Positions 31,396 through 42,158 of a stretch of DNA of 64,000 bases are shown here, one piece after another; the first letter of the stretch is position 1, and each line of letters opens with the position of its first letter. Position numbers and translations under genes: made by a program. The notes below the pieces were generated by a model. That model worked only from the letters and a program-made list of their open reading frames with translations. It ran no database searches and was not told the DNA's origin. This DNA comes from Chitinophaga niabensis. Lineage in GTDB: Bacteria > Bacteroidota > Bacteroidia > Chitinophagales > Chitinophagaceae. The stretch is taken from positions 3,849,001 through 3,913,000 of the forward strand of contig NZ_CP154260.1 in NCBI RefSeq assembly GCF_039545795.1, read 5' to 3'.

Positions 31396-34300
31396 AGCGG
31401 CATTACCAGCGTAAAAGTATTAAGCCCCCCTTCCACACTATATTCCAGGCTACTGTTATGCAGCAATGCAATGGATTTTGCCAGGGATAATCCAATGCCG
31501 GTTCCTGCAGCCATGGTATTACCAGACCTGTAAAAAGGCTCAAAAATACTTTCCCTTTCCTCTTCCGGGATAATGTCCCCATCGTTCATTACACGCAGTA
31601 CCGCATGCCCCCCTTCTAACAGAATGGTCAATGAAATCCGGGAATTACAATACTTAATGGCATTATCTACCAGGTTACTCACAATTTTCATCACCCCATC
31701 CTCATCAATATTACAAATGAGCACAGGATCTTTGATGATCAATTCCCAGGTATGCTTTTTCTTATTGATAGCTGGCTGAAAACTACTATACACCTCTTCA
31801 ATAACAGGAACAATATTCCTGGCATCCAGGTGTAAAAAGTAATTCCCCGATTCTACCATTCTGAAATCCAGTAATTGATTCGTTAAGGTCAGTAACCGGT
31901 CTGTGTTCTTATTCATCACCATTACCTCATGTTTCATACCGGGGATAGATTCCACGTTTTTAAGGATCTTACTCATCGGCATTTTTATCAGCGTAAGCGG
32001 TGTTTTTATTTCATGTGCTACTTTGGTAAAGAAATCAATTTTCGCCTGGTAGAGTTCCTTCTCTTTATTCAATGTAAAGATCTCCATCAGGCGCAGCTGT
32101 TTTTCTTTATAACGGTTGCTATAATATTTCGTGGCAAAATAGATCATGGCAATAATGACCAAAGTATAAATGAAATAAGCCACACCGGTTTTCCAGAACG
32201 GAGGTGTGATATTTATCTTAAAAGCCGTTTCGTTGGATGCCCATATGCCACTGCTATTAGTGGATTTCACTTTAATAGTATAGTTGCCGGGTGATAGATT
32301 ATTAAAATGAATGGTTTTGTTTTTCTCCGTAAAGTTCCAGTTCTCGTCAATTCCGTCTAACATGTAAGCGTACCTGATGTTATCCGGTGCCGTGAAACTA
32401 AGCGCTACAAAATCAAGACTGAAAGTTGAATTATTATAAGGCAGCCGGATATTCTTTTCATGCAGGAAAGGATAATCGTAGAACAGGTGCCGGGAATTAA
32501 CAGTAGCTTCTTTATTGAACACCTCCAGCTGTGTGAGATAGATAGGCGGTGTATAGTCAGCAGTAGTAAGCTCACGCGGGTTAAATCTCACAAGGCCTTT
32601 GAGGCAGCCAAAATAGATCTTTCCTTCCTTATCCTTAAAGGAGGAGCGGTGATTGAACTGGTCACTTAACAATCCATCGCTTTGTTTGAATGTTTTTATC
32701 TGCCCTGTTTTCAGATCTATATGCGCCAGCCCCATGGATGTGGAAGCCCAGATATTACTGCGATCATCCTGCACTGTACTGTAAACAATATTACTGGGCA
32801 TACCAGACTGTGTATTGTAAACTTTAACAGAATGATTACTGAGGTCCATTCTGAAAAGACCGGATTCTGTACAGATCCAGAGATGATGTGCGGTGTCCTC
32901 CAGGAAGTCCAGGATCTTGTTGTCATCAAACGGATAATACCCGTTTACCTGCACAGATAGTTTTCGCGCCTTTTGACTTGAATCAATATAATAAATACCG
33001 TTGCCATGCGTACCCAGCCAGATGCGCCCTTTGCTATCCTGGGTAATAGCAGAATAAAATTCATCCCTTACCAGCCCCTGCAAATGGTAGAACTGTCCGT
33101 TTGCTTTATCAAAACTGTACACGCCATTGGAGGTACATACAATGATGGCACCCGCTGCGGTTTTATATAAAATATTGATATAGTTGCTGTTTAAGCCGTT
33201 GTTAGTATATGCCGCATAATGCTGTACGATCTTATTTGTCTTCAGATCAAGCACATACAACCCGTCTTTGAAAGTGCCGATATACAGCTGATCATCATCG
33301 GCTAAAAGCCCATGTATATTGCCCGGATGGCTATAATTAACAAAGCTCCTTTTCCCAGGATCAAATGCGGCCACTCCCTTATCTTCAGACCCCACCCAGA
33401 TCTTCCCATATTTATCCTGTACCATTTCCCGTACCACATTCCCTTCTATGGAATTTGAAGCGGATGTAGGAAAGAACTTTTCGAAGGCGATGGTATGATG
33501 AGCATAATAGTTTATACCGCCAAAAAAGGTACCGACCCAGATCCCTCCTTCTTTGTCTTTACAGATCGAATAAATGGCATTGTCCGTCAGGGAATATTGA
33601 TCATGCGGAACTTTGCAGATATGCTGTATACTGTTGGTCCGGCTATTTAGAATGTACAGTCCTGATTCTGTACCAACCCAATAAGCAGTATCATTCACCT
33701 TGAGCAGGCTTCTTACAAACAGGCTTGCATTCTTTGCGGGTGACAGTACTATTGGCTTCCACTGCTGATCCCGGATACTGAATTTGAGCAACCCTGTTTG
33801 TGAAGTGCCGATCAGCAGCGATTCATTCTCTTTGTCTTCAGATATTGTTTCAATTGTATTAGCCGTGCGGACCACTTTATCAGAGGTGTAATAAACGAAG
33901 TTATTGTGTTCTATATCATACCTGGCCAGCACGCCATTAGCACAACCCAGCCACAGGGTACCGTTCGCCGATTTATACAGGGTTGTGATGTTTTGCAGGG
34001 ACGACTGGCCATAAGCCTCAATATGTTCCGTTTTGATATTATACCTGTACAATACCGTGCCTTCAACAAACCAGATATTGTTATGCGCATCCCCGTGAAT
34101 GACCCTTACCAGCTGCCCTTTTGTACGCGCGAGTTTTGTAAACGCCCCGGTTTCCGGATTAAAATAGAACAGGCCTTTAAGTGTGGCTACCCATAATGTT
34201 CCCGCAGCATCCTGGTACAAGTGAAAGATCGGGTTGTTGGACTTGTCCTCCCCTATCCTGAAGATCTTGAAACTATAGCCATTAAACCTGTTTAACCCAT

Positions 34301-34466
34301 CCCCCGTACCAAACCACATAAAGCCATCCTTGTCCTGCAAAGAGGTGATCACTGAATTATTGGACAGCCCGTTCTCCACCTCGTAATGCCTGAAATAAAT
34401 GGGCTGTGCACTGCTTTCAGCTAGCAGAAACAATATGATGAGGGTGCAAATGAAACGTTTTTGCAT
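31377..34466 (-). CDS. Propeller-sensor histidine kinase without receiver or HTH
   Basis: A 1029-residue protein. The signal segment (RFICTLIILFLLAESSAQ) is followed by a periplasmic propeller with repeats such as DKDGFMWFGTGDGLNRF and DKEGGIWVGTFFGG, then a Y_Y_Y domain (LDFVALSFTAPDNIRYAYML). A TM helix (VAYFIYTLVIIAMIYFA) at about 770-787 leads to a kinase core with the H box VAHEIKTPLT, N box NLVDNAIKY and G box GTGIGLSLAKS. The protein ends there, so receiver and HTH are separate. It senses a glycan breakdown product in the periplasm. It overlaps the response-regulator gene tail to tail. Confidence 0.9.
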   Translation of the reverse strand: MQKRFICTLIILFLLAESSAQPIYFRHYEVENGLSNNSVITSLQDKDGFMWFGTGDGLNRFNGYSFKIFRIGEDKSNNPIFHLYQDAAGTLWVATLKGLFYFNPETGAFTKLARTKGQLVRVIHGDAHNNIWFVEGTVLYRYNIKTEHIEAYGQSSLQNITTLYKSANGTLWLGCANGVLARYDIEHNNFVYYTSDKVVRTANTIETISEDKENESLLIGTSQTGLLKFSIRDQQWKPIVLSPAKNASLFVRSLLKVNDTAYWVGTESGLYILNSRTNSIQHICKVPHDQYSLTDNAIYSICKDKEGGIWVGTFFGGINYYAHHTIAFEKFFPTSASNSIEGNVVREMVQDKYGKIWVGSEDKGVAAFDPGKRSFVNYSHPGNIHGLLADDDQLYIGTFKDGLYVLDLKTNKIVQHYAAYTNNGLNSNYINILYKTAAGAIIVCTSNGVYSFDKANGQFYHLQGLVRDEFYSAITQDSKGRIWLGTHGNGIYYIDSSQKARKLSVQVNGYYPFDDNKILDFLEDTAHHLWICTESGLFRMDLSNHSVKVYNTQSGMPSNIVYSTVQDDRSNIWASTSMGLAHIDLKTGQIKTFKQSDGLLSDQFNHRSSFKDKEGKIYFGCLKGLVRFNPRELTTADYTPPIYLTQLEVFNKEATVNSRHLFYDYPFLHEKNIRLPYNNSTFSLDFVALSFTAPDNIRYAYMLDGIDENWNFTEKNKTIHFNNLSPGNYTIKVKSTNSSGIWASNETAFKINITPPFWKTGVAYFIYTLVIIAMIYFATKYYSNRYKEKQLRLMEIFTLNKEKELYQAKIDFFTKVAHEIKTPLTLIKMPMSKILKNVESIPGMKHEVMVMNKNTDRLLTLTNQLLDFRMVESGNYFLHLDARNIVPVIEEVYSSFQPAINKKKHTWELIIKDPVLICNIDEDGVMKIVSNLVDNAIKYCNSRISLTILLEGGHAVLRVMNDGDIIPEEERESIFEPFYRSGNTMAAGTGIGLSLAKSIALLHNSSLEYSVEGGLNTFTLVMPLYREDF

Positions 34467-34747
34467 AAGGTGGAAAAGCAGGTACTGATTATCAATAATT
34501 TAAATTAAGACAGGATTGTCAGTTTTTCATACTGCGGGAAAGAATGATACAATATAAATCTTTTTTGATTCGAAATAGCCGCATGCACATTCCGGCAACC
34601 TGTACATTTACTTTTAAATATCCGGTGCTGGCTGAATACCTGTGAAGATGCCGGATCTCGACCAAAATCCACCTTATCCACGTCCAAAATTGCTGTAACA
34701 TTTCAAAGACCAAAAAATGCTTTGAGTAATTAAAAGCACGATACGTT
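34467..34747. other. Divergent promoter region
   Basis: About 281 bp between the leftward kinase and the rightward IPT/NHL gene. It must hold both promoters, but I can identify neither firmly; CATTTCAAAGACC and ATGCTTTG near the right end (about 34,706-34,735) are only loose matches to the -33/-7 pattern. I find no third copy of the 45-bp element. Confidence 0.4.
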
Positions 34748-36067
34748 ATGATTAAAATCCTGAAGATGCTTCGGAGAAGCATTCCCATTGCCGTCTGCGG
34801 CGCCCTGTTATTATCTGCCTGTTCCAAGAACAAACAGTCTGATACCATTCCCAAATATGATCCTTCCAAACCACTGACACTGCAAAGGTTCACACCTGAC
34901 AGCGGAGGAGTAGGTACGCAGATGATCATTTATGGTGAGAACTTTGGCAGCGATGCCGCTATTGTAAAAGTATTTATCAATGATGTTCCCGCACCGGTTG
35001 TGGGTGTGAAGAACAACACCATTTTTGTACTGATCCCCTCCCAGGCAGGCGAGGGACCCGTAAAGGTAAAAGTTGGTGCAGATGCTGCCATGAAAGAGGT
35101 TACCTCAACCACTAACTTCAATTATCTTTTTAATCCTGTGGTAGGCACACTGGCCGGCTTTACAGACAAAGACGGAAAAACCGCGATAGTGGATGGTGAT
35201 ATTAAGAAAGCACAGTTTGAAGAACCTTACTGGCTTACTTTTGATCAGCATAAGAACCTTTACCTGCTGGAAGAACACAGGGGATTAAGATTCATCGATT
35301 CTGCACGTACCACGGTAAAAACCCTGTTCAGGACCGGGAACGGGCTGGACAGGCCCAGAACACTGGCCTTTAACCCTACTTTTGACACTCTTTATGTGAC
35401 CAACGACCAATGGGATGAACGGGGATTGAGCACAGCCATCCTCACACCTGAAACCGGCTTTACGAGATGGAACTCACTCATCTTTTCACAAACCACAAAC
35501 GGAGGAGATGCCAATCCTAAAACCGGGGATTTCTTTTTCAACTCCTATGCAAAAGGTGAGATGTTTAAATGGGACCGTACCACAAAATCTTCCAGGTTAA
35601 TGTACCGGGTAGATGATGTGAACTGGGAGTTTAATATCCAGTTTGCACCCAGCGGCGATTTTGCCTACATCGTTGTAGTGAACCAAAGTTATGTACTGAG
35701 AACCAAGTACAACAGGGAAACCGGCATGCTGGATGCCCCTGTGCATTTTGCCGGAGGCAGAGGGCAGCATGCTCACCGCGATGGCGTTGGAGCAGATGCC
35801 CGTTTTGATCATCCACAGCAGGGCACCTTTGATAAGAACAATAACTTCTACCTGGCGGATGTGATGAATCACTGCATCCGGAAAATAACACCCGAAGGTG
35901 TGGTGAGCACTTTTGCCGGCAGACCCCGTGAATACGGATATGCAGATGGCCCCTTGCGAAAGGCGCAGTTCGACAGGCCTCAGGGCATCGCCTATGATGA
36001 GGCTGCCGCTACTTTTTATGTGGCAGACCAAAAGAACCGCAGGATCAGAACAATCTCCGTTGAATAA
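34748..36067 (+). CDS. IPT/TIG and NHL-repeat lipoprotein of the glycan locus
   Basis: A 439-residue lipoprotein; signal with lipobox LLLSAC (C about 26). An IPT/TIG domain (LQRFTPDSGGVGTQMIIYGE) at about 45-130 is followed by an NHL-type propeller (DGDIKKAQFEEPYWLTFD, FDKNNNFYLADVMNHCIRKI, then GPLRKAQFDRPQGIAYDEAA). Proteins of this sort sit at the head of SusCD operons and are thought to bind glycan at the outer surface. It is 15 bp from the SusC gene, as the first gene of that operon. Confidence 0.8.
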   Translation: MIKILKMLRRSIPIAVCGALLLSACSKNKQSDTIPKYDPSKPLTLQRFTPDSGGVGTQMIIYGENFGSDAAIVKVFINDVPAPVVGVKNNTIFVLIPSQAGEGPVKVKVGADAAMKEVTSTTNFNYLFNPVVGTLAGFTDKDGKTAIVDGDIKKAQFEEPYWLTFDQHKNLYLLEEHRGLRFIDSARTTVKTLFRTGNGLDRPRTLAFNPTFDTLYVTNDQWDERGLSTAILTPETGFTRWNSLIFSQTTNGGDANPKTGDFFFNSYAKGEMFKWDRTTKSSRLMYRVDDVNWEFNIQFAPSGDFAYIVVVNQSYVLRTKYNRETGMLDAPVHFAGGRGQHAHRDGVGADARFDHPQQGTFDKNNNFYLADVMNHCIRKITPEGVVSTFAGRPREYGYADGPLRKAQFDRPQGIAYDEAAATFYVADQKNRRIRTISVE

Positions 36068-36082
36068 ATTAATTGTCTTCTA

Positions 36083-39000
36083 ATGAGAATTTTTTACTTA
36101 TCCCTGATCTTCATTGCTATTTCAACCAGGGTATTATCACAACAAACAGTAGAAGTCACCGGTATCGTAAGCGATACGAATAATCTTCCTTTGCCCTTCG
36201 CCAATGTTGTGGTGAAAGACAGAGTGGGGTTGGGCACCATGACGGACGAGAAAGGAAGATACAAGATCACTGTAGACCCTTTTCAAACACTGATATTCTC
36301 CTTTGTAGGATATGTTACCACAGAGGTAGCTATACGGGAAAACCGGGTAGTGAATGTAGTCCTGAAATCCGCCAATACCAATGCCCTGGAACAGGTAGTG
36401 ATCACTGCCGCCGGACCTCAGAAAAAGGTGACGGTTACCGGGGCCATCACAACCGTAAACCCAAAGGACCTGCGAACGGCAGGGGCCAATATTACCAATG
36501 CCCTGGCAGGTAATGTGGCAGGTGTAATTGCCATGCAGCGGAACGGCGAGCCGGGCAGTAACCAATCCGAATTCTGGATAAGGGGTATCTCCACCTTCGG
36601 CGCCAACAGTGCGGCCATGGTAATGGTAGATGGCTTCGAACGTCCCTTTAACGAAATAAATATTGAGGACATAGAATCGTTCTCTGTATTAAAAGACGCT
36701 TCCGCCACCGCCATTTATGGTTCCAGAGGTGCAAACGGCGTAATACTGATCACCACAAAAAAAGGGAAAACGGGTAAAATAAATATTGACGGAAAGGTGG
36801 AACATACCTATAGCACCCGTACCCGTACACCCAAATTTGTAGATGGGAATGCTTACGCCGCTTTAGTCAATGAAGCCAAAATAACAAGGAACCAGGAACC
36901 GATGTACACGGCCAATGAACTGGAGATCCTGCGTCTTGGACTTGACCCGGATCTGTATCCCAACGTGAACTGGCAGGATGAAATGCTGAAAAGCGGTGCA
37001 AACATCAACAGAACATCACTGAATATCAATGGTGGTGCTACCATCGCCAGGTTTTATGTTTCCGGTAGTTATATTGACGAAGGAGGTTTGTATAAATCAG
37101 ACGCTTCCTTAAGGGAATATAAGACCAATGCCAATCTTTCCAGGTGGAACTACAGGATCAACCTTGACCTGGATGTTACCAAAACCACTTTGTTCCGGAT
37201 TGGCGTAGCAGGTTTTCTCGAAAAGAAAAACTATCCGGGATTGAAAGACGATATCTGGTATTCCCTCGTGGGCCAGTCTCCCGTATCCATCCCAAAAGCT
37301 TATTCCAACGGCCTTGTGCCGGCTTATGGCACCGGCAATAAAACCAATCCATGGGTATTGGCCACACAGACCGGTTACAGAGAATACTGGCGGAACAAAG
37401 CAGAAACCAACTTTGTGATAGACCAGAACCTGGATTTTATCACCAAAGGATTGAGAGCCACCGCCCGCCTTGCATTTGACGCTAATAATGAAAACAACAT
37501 CAGCAGAAAAAAATGGCCGGAACAATACAATGTAGAAAAAAGAAGGGATAGGAATGGTAACCTCATCATGCACCGCATCTCTCCCGAATCATTGATGTTC
37601 CAGGAAACCAGTGCGGCTGGCGAGCGGGTTTCAGTGTACGAACTGGAACTGAGGTATAGCCGTGCATTTCAAAAGCACCGGGTGGAAGGGCTGGCCAAAT
37701 ACTTCCAGCGGGAACAAAGGCAAACAGTGAACCTGGGAACAGATATCGTAAATGGTATTCCCCGCAGGAACCAGTCCGTATCCGGACGTTTGATGTATGG
37801 TTATGATAACCGTTACCTCGTTGAATTTAACTTCGGTTATACGGGCTCGGAGAATTTTAAACCTGGTCATCAATTCGGTTTCTTCCCCGCTGTTTCTGCT
37901 GCCTGGAATATATCAGAAGAAAAATTCTTTAAAGACAACTACGACTGGCTGGACTTCCTCAAGATTCGTTATTCCTACGGAGAAGTGGGCAACGACAATT
38001 TCGGCGGCCGCTTTTCTTACCTGAGTACCATAGGTACCGGAGATGGTTACAACTTTGGCGAAAGCATCAGTCCTAATCCTTACACCGGGCTGTATTACTC
38101 ACAGGTAGCCTCCGAGCAACTGACCTGGGAGGTAGCCCGCAAACAGGATCTGGGCATTGAAATGAACTTACTGAACAATTTATTCACCATCACTATTGAT
38201 CTGTTTAAAGAAAAGAGAGAGCGGATCTATAAGCAAAGATCACATCTCCCAGCTATGGTAGGTATTGTCAGCCAACCATGGGCTAATGTGGGGGTGATGG
38301 AAAACCAGGGTTTTGATGCGCAGTTCAACGTGAACAAAAAGGTCAGCGCCATTGACATCACCATGAGAGGTAATATCACCTACTTTAAGAACAGGGTGAT
38401 CGCTTTTGATGAAGAAGCTAATAACCTGCCTTACAGAATGACCCAGGGCTTCAGGCTGAACCAGGCAAGAGGTTTGATCGCGCAGGGCTTATTCAGGGAT
38501 TATGAAGATATTAAGAACAGTCCGAAGCAAATGTATGGCGCTTACCAGCCCGGAGATGTGAAGTACAAGGATGTAAACGGAGACGGGCTCATCAACGATG
38601 ATGATATTGTTCCTATCGGTGCAGCCAGGGTCCCCAGCCTGATCTATGGAGTAGGCATGTCGTTGAGGTGGCGTGGTATAGATGTGAATGTTCATTTCCA
38701 GGGAGCGGGAAAATCATCTTACTTCATTGATGGCCCCAGCGTATATCCTTTTGTAGAAGGGGCCTGGGGTAATATCCTCACGGATGTGGCTGTACCAGGT
38801 AACAGGTGGATTGAAAAAGAGATCTCCGGCGATCCTGCCACAGAAAATCCCAATGCAAAATATCCCAGGCTCAGTTATGGTGGTAACGCCAATAACTACC
38901 GTGCATCCACTTACTGGTTACGCAATGGTGCTTATCTGCGCTTAAAAAATATTGAACTGGGTTATACCCTGCCGCAGCGGATCACCAGGTGGGCACATAT

Positions 39001-39145
39001 CAATAGTGCCCGGTTTTATCTCATGGGACAGAATCTCATGGTATGGGATCACCTGAAACTCTGGGACCCTGAACTGGCCAGTGGGAACGGCATGAATTAT
39101 CCTTTAGCCAAAACCGTTACGGGCGGACTTGTTATCAACTTTTAA
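36083..39145 (+). CDS. SusC-like TonB-dependent outer-membrane transporter
   Basis: A 1020-residue protein; signal peptide MRIFYLSLIFIAISTRVLSQ, then a carboxypeptidase-D-like domain (VTGIVSDTNNLPLPFANVVV). The plug with SVLKDASATAIYGSRGANGV is the SusC signature, and the beta-barrel ends VTGGLVINF. Unlike the second SusC in this window, it has no STN domain. It imports oligosaccharide held by its SusD partner, whose ATG overlaps its stop. Being controlled by a two-component system rather than an ECF sigma factor fits the missing STN domain. Confidence 0.95.
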   Translation: MRIFYLSLIFIAISTRVLSQQTVEVTGIVSDTNNLPLPFANVVVKDRVGLGTMTDEKGRYKITVDPFQTLIFSFVGYVTTEVAIRENRVVNVVLKSANTNALEQVVITAAGPQKKVTVTGAITTVNPKDLRTAGANITNALAGNVAGVIAMQRNGEPGSNQSEFWIRGISTFGANSAAMVMVDGFERPFNEINIEDIESFSVLKDASATAIYGSRGANGVILITTKKGKTGKINIDGKVEHTYSTRTRTPKFVDGNAYAALVNEAKITRNQEPMYTANELEILRLGLDPDLYPNVNWQDEMLKSGANINRTSLNINGGATIARFYVSGSYIDEGGLYKSDASLREYKTNANLSRWNYRINLDLDVTKTTLFRIGVAGFLEKKNYPGLKDDIWYSLVGQSPVSIPKAYSNGLVPAYGTGNKTNPWVLATQTGYREYWRNKAETNFVIDQNLDFITKGLRATARLAFDANNENNISRKKWPEQYNVEKRRDRNGNLIMHRISPESLMFQETSAAGERVSVYELELRYSRAFQKHRVEGLAKYFQREQRQTVNLGTDIVNGIPRRNQSVSGRLMYGYDNRYLVEFNFGYTGSENFKPGHQFGFFPAVSAAWNISEEKFFKDNYDWLDFLKIRYSYGEVGNDNFGGRFSYLSTIGTGDGYNFGESISPNPYTGLYYSQVASEQLTWEVARKQDLGIEMNLLNNLFTITIDLFKEKRERIYKQRSHLPAMVGIVSQPWANVGVMENQGFDAQFNVNKKVSAIDITMRGNITYFKNRVIAFDEEANNLPYRMTQGFRLNQARGLIAQGLFRDYEDIKNSPKQMYGAYQPGDVKYKDVNGDGLINDDDIVPIGAARVPSLIYGVGMSLRWRGIDVNVHFQGAGKSSYFIDGPSVYPFVEGAWGNILTDVAVPGNRWIEKEISGDPATENPNAKYPRLSYGGNANNYRASTYWLRNGAYLRLKNIELGYTLPQRITRWAHINSARFYLMGQNLMVWDHLKLWDPELASGNGMNYPLAKTVTGGLVINF

Positions 39146-39153
39146 TGCATGTT

Positions 39154-41142
39154 ATGAACAAAATTATAGTGAATAAACGGACCCTGTTCCTCTGTGCATT
39201 TGCAGGAGTCCTGTTCCTGAGCTCCTGTAAGAAGTACCTGGACATGGACCACTTTTTTAAAGACCGGCTGAACACAGATACGCTGTTTACGAATAAAGAC
39301 TACTCAGACCAATGGCTGGCCAGCACCTACTCCCACCTGCGCAATGAAAATGCGGATGTTGCCAGTAAAGGATTTACACCCTTCAATTTCATATCCGATG
39401 ATATGTTCTTTGGAGACAGGGATGATAAATACCGCAGGTACAAAAACGGGGAGTACGATGAAACATGGGACCAGGCATCCTGGTCATCCTGCTACCAGGG
39501 TATCCGCAAAGCTTCCATCTTCATACATAATATCGATAAGAACCGGGAGATGACACCGGAAGAGATCCTGCAAAAGAAAGCAGAGGCCCGTTTTCTGAGA
39601 GCTTACTATTACTGGCTGCTGTTAAGGAAATATGGTCCTATACCGCTTGTTGCAGATGAAGGGATCGATTACACCACAGAGTATCAGAATTTAGCACAAG
39701 CCAGGAACTCCTATGATGAATGCGTAGATTTCATTACAAAGGAACTGGCAATAGCCGCGAAAGACCTTCCGCTGCAACATACCAATAGAGAGGCTGCGCG
39801 GCCAACAAGAGGCGCAGCACTTGCTGCACGTGCAAAAGTATATCTCTATGGAGCAAGCCCGCTTTTTAATGGCAATACAGAACTGGCAGACCTGGTGGAC
39901 AATACCGGCCGTAAGCTGATCACCCAAACATATGATGAAGTAAAATGGGCAAAAGCTGCTGCCGCCGCAAAAGATGTGATAGATATGAATGTTTACAAAC
40001 TGTTCACTGCCCCTTTTAATGCCCAGGATCAGAGTGCCACACAACCCAGAACAATTATCCCGCCTTTTAATGCCCTTTATTCAGAAAAGGCTTTCCCTCT
40101 GGGATGGAAAGACATTGACCCTTTTCAGTCCTACAGCCAGCTTTTTAACGGTGCTTTAGCCTACACCGCCAATCCCGAGATCATCTTTTCCCGCGTTACG
40201 GAACAAAGCACTGAAGGAGTTGCTCAAATGGTGTTACATCAGATACCTTATTCATTGAAAGGATGGAATACGCATGGCATCACGCAGAAACAGGCAGATA
40301 TCTATTACATGAATGACGGGGCCAATGTACCGCTCACCCCACGGGTAACAGGCTTCACTGTAAATAATACTTCCCATAAACCTTTACCGGCAAAAGTATC
40401 CCTGCAATACGCCAACAGAGAGCCCCGTTTTTATGCTTCTGTAGCCTATAACGGTAGTATGTGGGAAGGTACCAGCGCCAGAAAAGTGGAAGACAGGTAT
40501 AAACAGGTTTTCTATTACAGGGGCTATTCAGATGGCAAACAACCCTCCTCTCCTGCCTTCCACATCAGAACGGGATTAGGGATCAAAAAATATTACAACC
40601 CGTTTGACTCATTTATGGAAGGTGGATTTGTAGTACCAAAAATTGAACCCGCCATCCGGTATGCAGAGGTGCTGTTGATCTATGCAGAAGCATTGAACGA
40701 ATTAAACGGCTCACACAATATTCCTAACTACCAGGGCACAGGAAATATCACCGTTGCAAGAAATGCAGAGGAGATCAGCAAATACCTCAGCCAGATACGC
40801 ATCAGGGCTGGCGTTCCGGATTTTGATGCTGGCACCTATGCTTCCAAAGAAAACCTGAGGAAGGCCCTGAAAAGAGAAAGGCAGATCGAACTATTTGCCG
40901 AAGGCCATCGCTACTATGATCTGAGACGCTGGAAAGATGCACCCGTAGAAGAATCCACACAAGTGATGGGATGTAATATGAATATGACGGAAGATCAGCG
41001 GGACCTGTTCTATATTCCGGTTGCCATCCCTTCCATGCCCACCATCTTTGTGAAAAAGATGTACCTGTGGCCGATCTCACATAGCGAGTTAAGAACGAAT
41101 AGAAAACTGACACAAAACCCTGGATGGACAACATTCAACTAA
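39154..41142 (+). CDS. SusD/RagB-family glycan-binding lipoprotein
   Basis: A 662-residue lipoprotein starting at the ATG at 39154 (an ATG at 39145 would overlap the SusC stop). Lipobox VLFLSSC precedes KKYLDMD. It has the SusD helical core with GIRKASIFIHNIDK, RFLRAYYYWLLLRKYGPIPL, a long divergent middle, and the closing LFAEGHRYYDLRRWKD. It is somewhat long for the family (usually about 500-600). It forms a lid on the SusC barrel and holds the glycan. It is the second member of the SusCD pair. Confidence 0.95.
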   Translation: MNKIIVNKRTLFLCAFAGVLFLSSCKKYLDMDHFFKDRLNTDTLFTNKDYSDQWLASTYSHLRNENADVASKGFTPFNFISDDMFFGDRDDKYRRYKNGEYDETWDQASWSSCYQGIRKASIFIHNIDKNREMTPEEILQKKAEARFLRAYYYWLLLRKYGPIPLVADEGIDYTTEYQNLAQARNSYDECVDFITKELAIAAKDLPLQHTNREAARPTRGAALAARAKVYLYGASPLFNGNTELADLVDNTGRKLITQTYDEVKWAKAAAAAKDVIDMNVYKLFTAPFNAQDQSATQPRTIIPPFNALYSEKAFPLGWKDIDPFQSYSQLFNGALAYTANPEIIFSRVTEQSTEGVAQMVLHQIPYSLKGWNTHGITQKQADIYYMNDGANVPLTPRVTGFTVNNTSHKPLPAKVSLQYANREPRFYASVAYNGSMWEGTSARKVEDRYKQVFYYRGYSDGKQPSSPAFHIRTGLGIKKYYNPFDSFMEGGFVVPKIEPAIRYAEVLLIYAEALNELNGSHNIPNYQGTGNITVARNAEEISKYLSQIRIRAGVPDFDAGTYASKENLRKALKRERQIELFAEGHRYYDLRRWKDAPVEESTQVMGCNMNMTEDQRDLFYIPVAIPSMPTIFVKKMYLWPISHSELRTNRKLTQNPGWTTFN

Positions 41143-41155
41143 AAACAACAATACC

Positions 41156-42112
41156 ATGAAGTATTTATATTTATTCCTGGTGATCGTGCTCTGCGCGTGT
41201 AACAAAGAATGGGAAGAGGAACTTTTTACAAAGTATGTTGCATTTGGCAAAAATGGTGTTGTGCAAGTATATGTGAAATACAAGGAACAGGGAGGTAATA
41301 TTCCGCTTAAGATCCCACTCGTATTAAGCGGCTCCACGGACAATAATATGGATGTAAATGTTACCGTTGCCCTGGATAAGGATACGTTGGAGAACCTGAA
41401 CTTTGACAGGTTCCGCCTGCGGCAGGACCTGTATTTCAAAGAATTCCCCGCTGAGTTCTATAGCTTTAAAACGCTCACGGCTACTATTCCAAAGGGTTCA
41501 AACACCGGGCATCTTACAATCGACCTGAAACTGGATGGAATAGACCTTGTTAATAAATACATCTTACCCTTAGAGATCGTTGCCACTTCCAGGTATTCGC
41601 CTTCTGTACTGAAGCATTATAAAAAGGCACTGATCAGTATCATACCATTCAATAACTTCTCCGGAAGATACTCTGTTGCCGGCGCTGTTTGGGACAGAAC
41701 AAGAAGTGAGAACGGTCAGACGGCGCTGACCACACCTTACAGGAATACATGGGTGGTAAATGAAAACTCCGTATTCTTTTATGCAGGTGTAACAGAAGAA
41801 GAAGCAATAGACAGGGCTGGTTATAAGATCAGTGCAAGATTCAATCAGGATAGCACGGTTACATTAACCTCCGGCAATCCGGCCATCAATTTCGCGCAGC
41901 AAAAAGGTACCTACACCATCAGCAAACGAATGGATGAGGTACAGCCATACCTGGAGAAAACATATACCACTGTATACCTGGAATATCATTATGATGATAT
42001 CACCAATCCGGCATTTCCGTTAAAGTACAGGTTTGCAGGATCCATGGTGCTGGAAAAGATAAAGAATATTCAGATCCCTGAAGAAGAGCAGCAGGTACAG
42101 ATCCCCGACTAG
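41156..42112 (+). CDS. DUF1735-type surface glycan-binding lipoprotein
   Basis: A 318-residue lipoprotein; signal with lipobox IVLCAC (C15). The N-terminal half has DUF1735-type strands (NMDVNVTVALDKDTLENLN), the C-terminal half a lectin-like beta domain (GTYTISKRMDEVQPYLEK). Such proteins follow SusD in many glycan loci and act as extra surface glycan-binding proteins. It is 13 bp after SusD and ends the operon before the terminator at 42121. Confidence 0.75.
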   Translation: MKYLYLFLVIVLCACNKEWEEELFTKYVAFGKNGVVQVYVKYKEQGGNIPLKIPLVLSGSTDNNMDVNVTVALDKDTLENLNFDRFRLRQDLYFKEFPAEFYSFKTLTATIPKGSNTGHLTIDLKLDGIDLVNKYILPLEIVATSRYSPSVLKHYKKALISIIPFNNFSGRYSVAGAVWDRTRSENGQTALTTPYRNTWVVNENSVFFYAGVTEEEAIDRAGYKISARFNQDSTVTLTSGNPAINFAQQKGTYTISKRMDEVQPYLEKTYTTVYLEYHYDDITNPAFPLKYRFAGSMVLEKIKNIQIPEEEQQVQIPD

Positions 42113-42120
42113 TATAAAAT

Positions 42121-42155
42121 AAAAACGCCGGAAATAATGTTCCGGCGTTTTTTTA
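42121..42155. terminator. Bidirectional terminator between convergent operons
   Basis: AACGCCGGAA pairs with TTCCGGCGTT and is followed by a long T run on the + strand; the minus strand also has TTTTTATTTT. It ends both the SusCD operon and the GH78 gene. Confidence 0.8.
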
Positions 42156-42158
42156 TAC

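Noticed and set aside
34467..34747. Third copy of the 45-bp regulator element upstream of the SusCD operon
   Set aside because: I looked for the TTTYGAC-N14-TTYTGAC pattern and found no convincing match; only loose fragments (CTCGACC, AAAGACC) are present.
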